DNA from: Yersinia entomophaga
GTDB lineage: Bacteria > Pseudomonadota > Gammaproteobacteria > Enterobacterales > Enterobacteriaceae
DNA length: 64,000 bases
Direction of reading: 5' to 3'
NCBI RefSeq assembly: GCF_001656035.1
Contig: NZ_CP010029.1
Location: forward strand, 1,144,885 to 1,208,884
The first letter of the stretch is position 1; every line of letters begins with the position of its first letter. The translations under genes were made by a program, and so were the position numbers. Under the pieces are notes generated by a model that searched no databases, was not told where the DNA came from, and saw nothing but the letters and a program-made list of their open reading frames with translations. Of this stretch, positions 48,222 through 55,839 are shown in pieces.

Positions 48222-50669
48222 AATCTTTAACACCCGAACAGCTGTCGGCCACGCTCACCCATCAGTTACAGGCGGTTGTGCAAGGCATTGATCACAGTTT
48301 TGGCTGGATTGAAAGCTGTCGCCAGCAGGCTCCACGTCTGGATACCGAAGCTGAGCGGCTAAAAATCAAACTGCGCCGCCATAGGAGTGAGGCTCAGCGT
48401 TTGTCAGTTATTTCTTCTGAAGCAATGACCATCGGGTTTTTTGGTCAGTCTCAGCAGGGGAAATCCGCGTTGATTACCGCGCTGACCACTAACGGCGACA
48501 ATAAGCTGGAAACCCGCTTAGGGGATAAAACCTATGATTATCTGATGCATATCAATCCGGATAATCAGGCTACCGCATTGGCAACCCGTTTCACCCGCCA
48601 GAATGTGCCAGAAGATCGCGCTTATCCGGTACGGCTCTCTTTGCTCAATGAAACCGATTTAGCCAAGATGACGGCCAACATCTTCCTGCATGATTTTTTA
48701 CAGGAAAAGGCACTTTACCAGCCTGATGCCCACTCTATCACCGAACATCTCAACTTATTGGCGATGCATCGCCAAAGTCAGGCCGTGAGCGGTATCACGG
48801 AAGATGATGTGGTGACGCTGTGGGATTATTTGCTGCGTCAGGATAAAAACAGCCAGTCCCTACTGAATACGCATTTCTGGCCCACGGCTATCGAACTGGC
48901 GCCCTGCCTGAGCGTAGACGATCGCGCGCGTTTGTTCTCGCTGTTATGGGGCGAAATCCCAGCGTTAACGGCAGCTTATCGTCACTTTGCGCATACTTTA
49001 CAGCATCTTAACGGCGCCACTGTGGTATTGGCACCTTTGAGCGTATTAGTTGATGACCTACAGTTACCGGCGAACGGCCTGATGAATATGACCACGCTGG
49101 CCAACCTGAATGCGCCGTCGGATATTTCGGTTCAGGTTAGGCCGCTCTGTCAGGGGGAAAAACAACGGGAAGTGACATTGTCACTATCTGAGCTCACGCT
49201 ACTGAGCGCCGAGCTATGCATCCCGCTACACTCCGCCCCGCGCGATCCGGCTTTTGCCACCGTTGATATGCTAGATCTGCCCAACTGGGGAGCCCAGCTT
49301 GATACGCCTATGTTAAGCGAATCCGAAAATTTGCCGCGTTACCCGTTGGCACAGAATTTTTTGCGCGCCAAATGTGAATATTTGCTGGATCGCTATACCG
49401 ACCATCAGGCTATTAACCTGCTGATGTTATGCAGTGCCGCGGGTCAACGTTCTGAGGTGAAAAAAGTCGCCAAGGCATTGGATTACTGGGTAAAAAAAAA
49501 CTCAGGGAGAAAATGCGCAGGTGCGTGCACGTCGTCATCCGGGGCTAATTTGGGCGCTCACTCCTTTCGATCAACGCGTCACTCATGGCCAGCATTATGA
49601 CGAAGCGGTACAGCGTCAGGTTGGCAATCCCGGTGATAGCTGGGGCTCGGTGCAAGCGCTGGATGAACGCGGTACCGAACGAATGGCGACCTATTTAATC
49701 GGAGAAATCGCCCGAAATATTAAAGGCGAGCGCCTGACGGAGCAACTGCATGAATTGCAACGGGAGTTGCAGGATAATCTGCTCGGCCACTGGTATCACT
49801 CCGAAGGTGTCAGCGATCCGCAGAAAAGACAGCGCATTGCCGAAACTTTGATTAAAACCCTGCAAACTCGTACCGGCGTTCACGGTGAACTGCTGGAGCG
49901 TTTATTACCTGCCAGAGAGGAACTGCTGCGGTTATTCCTGCAACAATCTCACAGGGTTACCAAACAACCGCGAGCCGATCAAAAGATAGCCCAAACCAGT
50001 AGCGAACCCTTCAGTGTGGGGATTGAAATCGATTTATTTAGCGAATTACAGGAAGATGTCGACACAAACCTCGACGTTACCCCATCATTCACGACAAATA
50101 ACGACTTCAGCTATGCCAAAGAGGTATACCGCTATTGGATCAACCATCTGCGTAGTTTGCCAGAAAATGGCCCATTAGTGGCTCTGCTGGGCGTGTCGAA
50201 GCCGACGATTGAAATGCTGATGGAAGAACTGATTACCGCCAGTATTCGTCTGGATATGGAAGGTGCCCTACAGCGCAAACTGGCCGATCAGGAACTGCCA
50301 GGTACACCGCGGGAACAGTTGGCAGATCAACAAGTTTCGCGTGCGTTAACCGTGCTGGGTGATTTTGTCGCCTGGTTGGGATTCCTGCAAATTGAACCGG
50401 CGCAGCGTCCAGACAGCCGGATTAATCGCGGGCATAAGATTTTTGCTCAGCCAGAAAAACCGGTAGCAAACTGGGGCACATCCCAACGTTTGACTCGTTT
50501 GGCTCTAACGCCAACCAATACCACCGCGTTTTATATTTATGACTGGCTGGTTGGCCTCAATGAACTGATTATGCAAAACCTCGGTTACTCGGCCGGAAAA
50601 GAATTGAGCGTGGCGCAGCGCGATCGGTTGGGTGCGATATTGCAGTTGATTAAACCTATGGCACTGTAG
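48218..50669 (+). pseudogene. srfC: SrfC-like P-loop protein, interrupted by a one-base shift in an A9 tract
   Basis: Putative large GTPase/ATPase of srfABC. Frame 1 (48218-49600) has the Walker A motif GQSQQGKS (residues 76-83) and reads to DYWVKK; frame 2, open to 50669, continues with QVRARRHPGLIWALTPFDQRV. The break is the run of nine A at 49492-49500: with eight A the two parts join into one protein of about 816 residues. Without correction frame 1 ends after 43 foreign residues at 49600. Options are a loss-of-function mutation, a sequence error, or rescue by transcriptional slippage on A9. A -1 ribosomal frameshift would not restore the frame. Contains a matS site. Confidence 0.85.
49172..49184. 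other. matS site (MatP binding)
   Basis: GTGACATTGTCAC, exact consensus match, inside srfC. Confidence 0.8.
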
Positions 50670-50731
50670 CCAGAAAAAGGTGCCTGCGGGTTATTAACCG
50701 TCCGGTTATTTTTGTCTGCGCTTTCCCCCTT

Positions 50732-50767
50732 CCGCTTGCGGCCTTGAATATCAGTGGCCGCAGGCGG
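50732..50767. repeat. GC-rich inverted repeat between srfC and the RBBP9-like gene
   Basis: Twelve-base arms ccgcttgcggcc / ggccgcaggcgg with one wobble and a 12-base loop, without a T run. It could terminate convergent transcripts or be a REP-like element. Confidence 0.5.
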
Positions 50768-50815
50768 AATATCTGTCATCAACCGCCAACGGCTACCTTT
50801 TTTTCCCCAGGCTTT

Positions 50816-51385
50816 TTATCTCGCTGAATGCTGTTTTTTAATCAGCTTAAAGCCAGACAAACTTTCCAGCATATTTTCAATCTCCGGCCATTCCCCGTAG
50901 CCCGCCGCCGTATGAAAATGGCCACCGCCTGATTTTATCACCCTCTCACTGCCCCACTGACTGGCAAACTGCTGCGCGCGATCCAGCGAGAGATATTCGT
51001 CATTATCACTGCAAATCAGCGTGCTGGGGAACGGCAACGGTTTTGACGGAATGGGGCGCTGCACCTGAATAGCCGCCGGTGCCGTAATGGCATCCACATC
51101 GGCCGGAGCGACCAATAATGCGCCAATCACTTTGCCGGAATGGTAACGCTCTGCCCACTGAGTCACGGTAATGGCACCGCAACTGTGGCCTACCAGAAAA
51201 ATATTACCGGGAATACCGTCGATAGCGCGAGCCAGCCTCTCCCGCCACGTGTCACGATCCGGATTATCCCACTCTTTCTGTTCAACTCGCACTGCATTGA
51301 TATATTTGCGTTCGATAAATGACTGCCAGTGTTCGGGGCCGGAATTGGTATAACCGGGAACCAGCATAAAGGTACATTGAATCAT
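50816..51385 (-). CDS. RBBP9/YdeN-family serine hydrolase
   Basis: 189-residue alpha/beta hydrolase. The nucleophile elbow is GHSCG (S68) in NIFLVGHSCGAITVTQWAE, the acid is likely in ICSDNDEY, and the His in GGGHFHTAAG; the start VPGYTNSGPEHWQS is the family's oxyanion-loop motif. Length is typical. Substrate unknown for the family. Co-directional with the next gene upstream (YiiX-like), 43 bases apart, so possibly one transcript. Confidence 0.88.
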   Translation of the reverse strand: MIQCTFMLVPGYTNSGPEHWQSFIERKYINAVRVEQKEWDNPDRDTWRERLARAIDGIPGNIFLVGHSCGAITVTQWAERYHSGKVIGALLVAPADVDAITAPAAIQVQRPIPSKPLPFPSTLICSDNDEYLSLDRAQQFASQWGSERVIKSGGGHFHTAAGYGEWPEIENMLESLSGFKLIKKQHSAR

Positions 51386-51428
51386 GGGATATCCTGCAAT
51401 CAGAAATAAAACAGATATTGAGTCTCGA

Positions 51429-52019
51429 TTATAATGGAACAGTTTTTAGCAACGGCGAGTTCAGCATCGCTACCGGGGAAATTACCGGTGCGTCCAGCGG
51501 CACATTTTTGCCGTAGCGCTCTTTGATTTTTTGCTGCACGGCCGGTGCGGTCAGATTAAACTCTCTCACCTTTTGCAATTGACCAATTTCTAGCCCGGTG
51601 GCTCGTTGATACATTTTCCACACCAGTTCGGAACAATACATCCGTTCATTAGACCAATCAAAAGTCAGATCGTAAGGCTTGTTTTGGAAGGCTTTTCCTT
51701 GCTCATGCAGCTGCCTGACCTGCGCTGCGGTCAATGGCGTCTTTAACCGTTTCACCAGATACTGCCCGCGGGCACCGCGTTTGATCCAGCGATCCAGCGG
51801 TGTGTATCGCACCGTGGCAACCGCTTCATAAACATAGGGTTTTCCCTGCTTAAACAACACTATTCCCATATGGCTATAGCGGGAACCGGTAGCAAACTGA
51901 ATGGCCTGACTTTGGGATGAAGTAGACGAATGGAAGATAATGTCGCCTTCCTGCGGCTGATAGGCAAAAGCCAGCGCGCTGAAAAAACAGCCCAATAGGA
52001 CAAACGCCAACTTTATCAT
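51429..52019 (-). CDS. YiiX-like secreted permuted-papain-fold hydrolase
   Basis: 196 residues with a Sec signal peptide (KLAFVLLGCFFSALAFA). Catalytic residues are H50 in SRYSHMGIV and C129 in RMYCSELVWK, histidine first, as in the YiiX/YebB (DUF830) branch of the NlpC/P60 superfamily, which hydrolyse amide or ester bonds, possibly in lipids or peptidoglycan. Acts in the periplasm if the signal is used. Lies just upstream of the RBBP9-like gene. Confidence 0.85.
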   Translation of the reverse strand: MIKLAFVLLGCFFSALAFAYQPQEGDIIFHSSTSSQSQAIQFATGSRYSHMGIVLFKQGKPYVYEAVATVRYTPLDRWIKRGARGQYLVKRLKTPLTAAQVRQLHEQGKAFQNKPYDLTFDWSNERMYCSELVWKMYQRATGLEIGQLQKVREFNLTAPAVQQKIKERYGKNVPLDAPVISPVAMLNSPLLKTVPL

Positions 52020-52105
52020 CGAGATATATCCCTATCAATGTCGCTATTAATCACAGCTGACATCCTAACATCCTTCCGTGGCAGATATATCCATGAATTT
52101 TTGGT

Positions 52106-52147
52106 AATAAAAAGGGAACTGACGTTATTTACAACAGGTCAGTTCCC
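52106..52147 (-). terminator. Strong terminator downstream of the decarboxylase operon
   Basis: Ten-base perfect stem gggaactgac / gtcagttccc (52114-52123, 52138-52147) followed on the minus strand by TTTTTATT. Confidence 0.88.
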
Positions 52148-52183
52148 TCACACAGCCATCATTTATAGACTAGGCAGCGTTAA

Positions 52184-53611
52184 TTATGCCGCCGCCGCTG
52201 CTTCACTCACCAACTGCTGTAGCTGCGACCATAATGCTTCTACATGGCGGCGCTCAGTGCCCAAAGTGCCAATGGAAATTCTGACCATCCAACGCCCGCC
52301 TAAAGTTGCCGTAGTCACATAAGCATTGCCCGACTGATTCAAGGTTTCCGCCCAAGAACGGGTGTAGGCATCCAGCGCTTCTCCTTGTAAACCCTTCGGT
52401 TCATGCCGCACGCACAGCGTTTGCAAATTCAGCGGAGCCACAAGCTTCCAATCCTCATGTTCCGCCATTTGCTCTGCTAACCAGCGGGCATTATCGATAT
52501 CGCGACGCAACCGCGCCTGTAGCCCTTCAACGCCCTGCTCACGGATTAAAAACCACAGTTTGAGCGCCCGGAAACGGCGTCCCAGCGGAATCCCCCAGTC
52601 ACGATAATTACGTACTTGACCGTCAGCCGTCGACTGTAAGAAGCTCGGGTTGGTGCTCATAATACGAATCAAATGCTCCGAATCACGTACACAATAAACC
52701 GAACAATCAAAGGCAGCTCCGAGCCATTTATGCGGATTCAGCACCACCGAATCGGCTTTTTCGATCCCAAGCCATAAGTGACGGAATTCCGGCAAAATCA
52801 TCGCGGAACCCGCCATTGCCGAATCGACATGCATCCACAGCCCGTACTTCTGGCTTATATCACCGATAGCATCCAGCGGATCCATCGCCGTGGCCGCCGT
52901 GGTTCCGGTGGTAGCAATCACGATACAAGGACGGTTTCCAGCGGCCAGATCCTGCTGTATCGCTTTATCCAGTGCGTGGGGAGACAGGGCGTTGTGCTCA
53001 TCCGTGGCGACTAACCTGATGTTATTTAAGCCAAATCCCGCCAGCATCGCCGCTTTGTTCACGCCGCTATGGGCTTCCTGCGAGGTATACACAATAAGCG
53101 GCGCGGCGCTATTTTGCATGCCGTCCTGCATCAATGCGTAGTCGGAAGTCCGTTCCCGTGCGCTGATTAATGCCACCAATGTCGCAGTCGATGCGGAATC
53201 CTGAATGACGCCACTCCATGCATCACTCAGACCAATCATTTTTAGCAGCCAGTTGGTCGTGACTTCCTCAATTTCCGTCAATGCCGGGCTGGATTGCCAA
53301 GATAGGCCAATTACGCCTAGCCCGGTACTCAGGCAATCACCTAATACCGATGACAGCTCAACGTTGGAGGGGAAATAACCGAAAAAGTGAGGATGCTGCC
53401 AATGCAATAAACCGGGCATCACTAGCGATTCCACATCCGCCATAATGTGTTCAAAGGATTCGCCTTTCTCCGGCGCGGTCATTGGCAGATTGGCTTTAAT
53501 CTCACCCGGCAGCGTATTCGGATGCACCGGCCGCTGCTCAATATTCTGGCGATAATCAGCAATTAAATCGATCATGGCGTGACCATGCCGACGAAATTCA
53601 TCAGGAGTCAT
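52184..53611 (-). CDS. Group II PLP-dependent amino-acid decarboxylase (aromatic-L-amino-acid decarboxylase type)
   Basis: 475 residues. The PLP lysine is K295 in LNPHKWLGAAFDCS; H181 (SQEAHSG) stacks on the cofactor and D263 (HVDSAMAG) binds the pyridine nitrogen. WQHPHFFGYFPSNVELSSVLGD and TTGTTAATAMDP are AADC/tyrosine/tryptophan decarboxylase signatures, so the product is probably an aromatic amine. The stop is followed by a strong terminator. It starts 35 bases after the oxygenase gene ends, clearly one operon, so the amine is probably made from, or together with, a hydroxylated amino acid. Exact substrate unknown. Confidence 0.88.
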   Translation of the reverse strand: MTPDEFRRHGHAMIDLIADYRQNIEQRPVHPNTLPGEIKANLPMTAPEKGESFEHIMADVESLVMPGLLHWQHPHFFGYFPSNVELSSVLGDCLSTGLGVIGLSWQSSPALTEIEEVTTNWLLKMIGLSDAWSGVIQDSASTATLVALISARERTSDYALMQDGMQNSAAPLIVYTSQEAHSGVNKAAMLAGFGLNNIRLVATDEHNALSPHALDKAIQQDLAAGNRPCIVIATTGTTAATAMDPLDAIGDISQKYGLWMHVDSAMAGSAMILPEFRHLWLGIEKADSVVLNPHKWLGAAFDCSVYCVRDSEHLIRIMSTNPSFLQSTADGQVRNYRDWGIPLGRRFRALKLWFLIREQGVEGLQARLRRDIDNARWLAEQMAEHEDWKLVAPLNLQTLCVRHEPKGLQGEALDAYTRSWAETLNQSGNAYVTTATLGGRWMVRISIGTLGTERRHVEALWSQLQQLVSEAAAAA

Positions 53612-53646
53612 AATTTATTATCCTAAAAGGAAAAAGTTAATGCCGC

Positions 53647-54498
53647 TTAGCACCAGAAATAGAATGGTTCATTGGTGTTATAGCCGATAAATGACTGCAT
53701 GCTGATGCGTTTGCCCGAATCAAACCCGCAAATTGCATGTGGTCGACGCGTATTAATAATCACCAGTTCATTCTTTTGCGGCTGAATTCGCAGCGGGAAT
53801 TGCAGACGTTCCTCTGGTAATTGATCGCCCTCAAACAGTTCGACCTCATCAAATGAAAACGCCTCCGTGTCCCATACCATTAATTCTCCCCCGGACGGTG
53901 GAGTTTCAATATAAATATTGGCGCTAAACTGATGTTCTAATTCGGCTATGGAGAATGGTAGGCAATCCACGTGGGGAACCGTTTCGGATAGATGAGCCGT
54001 CTCCGGGAACATGGCGCGGATAATCCCGGCAAACATCGGTTTTCCCTCAAAAGATGCGGTAACCGCTCCGTCTGGCCAATGTTGTTGGAAATGGTCAATC
54101 AATGCCTGCACCGGTGGTTTTGCTGGCGCGCAAATATTATCGATCAGTTCACGCATCTTGGCTGCATCGGCATAATATTTCTCTTTGGCACCGTCGCCAT
54201 CAGGCTTGCCGTAGGTCATATTGAACGGCGTCCCCCAGCGATGCACGCCGTAGAAATTCTGCACAACCTGACCATCTTCATAAGTTTCATGGGTGTACTG
54301 GTGCAGTTTTGCCGTTTTATCGATGTAATCATTCAGCGATGAGGCAGTTTCTTCCGTACAGTAGTTAGGGATTCTTATGGCAAGAATTTCGCCACTGATT
54401 AACTTTTCCAGACTGCGTTGGTCAAGTTGTTCTAAGGTCACAATTTTGGATTGGCTAGCCGTTGTGGTCTGGTTGGTGATGTCTTGTAGGTTAGACAT
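53647..54498 (-). CDS. 2-Oxoglutarate/Fe(II)-dependent oxygenase
   Basis: 283 residues of the double-stranded beta-helix dioxygenase class. The iron-binding facial triad reads H176-x-D178 (VPHVDCLPFS) and H254 (RRPHAICGF), and R264 (GKRISMQSFIGY) is placed for 2-oxoglutarate binding. It probably hydroxylates a small molecule or amino acid; HEEL: family, high; substrate, unknown. First gene of an operon with the PLP decarboxylase. A Fur-like sequence lies about 150 bases upstream (54645-54659). Confidence 0.8.
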   Translation of the reverse strand: MSNLQDITNQTTTASQSKIVTLEQLDQRSLEKLISGEILAIRIPNYCTEETASSLNDYIDKTAKLHQYTHETYEDGQVVQNFYGVHRWGTPFNMTYGKPDGDGAKEKYYADAAKMRELIDNICAPAKPPVQALIDHFQQHWPDGAVTASFEGKPMFAGIIRAMFPETAHLSETVPHVDCLPFSIAELEHQFSANIYIETPPSGGELMVWDTEAFSFDEVELFEGDQLPEERLQFPLRIQPQKNELVIINTRRPHAICGFDSGKRISMQSFIGYNTNEPFYFWC

Positions 54499-54996
54499 GA
54501 TGATGATACTACTCCGTTAGTTTATATTCACTCATCAAAACCCTTTAAATACAAAGGATTACATTATCATCACTGCATTTTTGAGAGGATGCGCCAACCT
54601 GAGGCAATGGCTTCATTCAGCGTTCCCTCGCTAATAACCAAAGATGATAATAGTTATCTTTACCAATAAATAATCGCCTGTATATAACAAAATTAATTTA
54701 TTTTATGAATATTTTGATTTTTTTCGTATAAAGCTATTTGTCTATAGTCCTGACCTGATAAAAAACCAACAAATACTGATTATTTATCCACCTAAAGGCC
54801 CACTTGAGGGAAAAATCGGGGAGATTGAAACAGATGTTGAATGAAGTGGTTAAAAATAAAATCTATTAATTTCAATGATAAATAGATTTTTTATATGCGT
54901 ATAGCCCAATGATTTGATGACGAGATAGAGTGAACCTTGCCAAAATTGGCAACGCTCTACCCTATTGACTCTGCGGTTGTTTACAGATTAAAGACT
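54499..54996. other. AT-rich promoter region of the oxygenase-decarboxylase operon and yjjG 3' flank
   Basis: 498 bases. Holds the Fur-like site (54645-54659) and, near the yjjG end, ttgccaa / ttggcaa arms (54937-54952) inside a longer imperfect hairpin that may terminate yjjG. No gene. Confidence 0.5.
54645..54659. promoter_or_regulatory. Fur-like box upstream of the oxygenase operon
   Basis: TGATAATAGTTATCT matches the 7-1-7 Fur pattern TGATAATnATTATCA at all but two defined positions. An iron-dependent oxygenase under Fur would be plausible, but the site is imperfect. Confidence 0.45.
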
Positions 54997-55671
54997 TTAG
55001 GCGAGGAGTAAATGCTGCAACTCAGTTAAAGAACTGACCTGATAGCGCGGTTGAATTCCTTCTGGACGCGCATGCCCCTGAGTATTTAACCAGCAAGTAT
55101 CAATACCTGCGTTAATTCCGCCCTGAATATCTGAATGCGGATTATCGCCTACCATCAAGATTTGCTCTTTGGGCGGATTTGCCATCAGATTGAACGCATA
55201 CTCGAAAATTCCTACGTCCGGCTTGGCTACCCCTACTTCTTCGGAAATAACCAGCGGCGAGAACACGTTCTTCAAACCGGTGCGTTCCAAACGAACATTC
55301 TGTAAGTCAGTAAAGCCGTTGGTAATAATCCCCAATTGAGCTTTACCATGCAGCGCATTAATTAATTCCTGCGCGCCGGGAAGCAGAGCGCAAATATCCG
55401 CCATCGCGACCAGAAACTCACTGTTTAGCGTATGGGGCGATACGCCCAACCTGTTCGCCCACATTTCAAAACGAGTGCTTTGCAACTGTGCGGCATTAAT
55501 TTTCCCGTTTTGATAATCCACCCACAATGGCTGATTAACCAATTGATAATGCTCATAATCCTGTAGCGTAAATTCAGTTTTGAAGCGGGAAAACATCAGT
55601 TTTAACCCTTGGTAAGCATCAAAATGAAATAGCGTTTCGTCCGCATCAAAAAGTATCCACTTGTACTTCAT
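54997..55671 (-). CDS. yjjG: Pyrimidine 5'-nucleotidase YjjG
   Basis: 224-residue HAD family phosphatase that removes phosphate from non-canonical pyrimidine nucleotides such as dUMP and 5-fluoro-dUMP in E. coli. Nucleophile motif FDADETLF (D9, D11), GIITNGFTDLQNVRL (motif II), KPDVGIFEYA (Lys motif III) and VGDNPHSDIQGG (metal motif). Full-length match to YjjG. In E. coli it is beside rimI rather than here, so its location differs. Confidence 0.92.
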   Translation of the reverse strand: MKYKWILFDADETLFHFDAYQGLKLMFSRFKTEFTLQDYEHYQLVNQPLWVDYQNGKINAAQLQSTRFEMWANRLGVSPHTLNSEFLVAMADICALLPGAQELINALHGKAQLGIITNGFTDLQNVRLERTGLKNVFSPLVISEEVGVAKPDVGIFEYAFNLMANPPKEQILMVGDNPHSDIQGGINAGIDTCWLNTQGHARPEGIQPRYQVSSLTELQHLLLA

Positions 55672-55839
55672 TCTTTCTACGACTCCTGCGGTTAATACGC
55701 CACTTGGGTTCCTGATTTTATCTTAGCCGGCTATTCTCCGGTAGTTTGTCTGTATGAGCAACCTTACAACGCCATACATCGTGCAAAATATCAGATCAAT
55801 AAAAGCCTGATTCGGCTTTCTGACCGGATATTTACTCGG

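Noticed and set aside
49490..49504. -1 ribosomal frameshift at A-AAA-AAC in srfC
   Set aside because: The heptamer is present in phase, but a -1 shift leads to a third frame, not to the SrfC continuation; a +1 shift or one A fewer is required.
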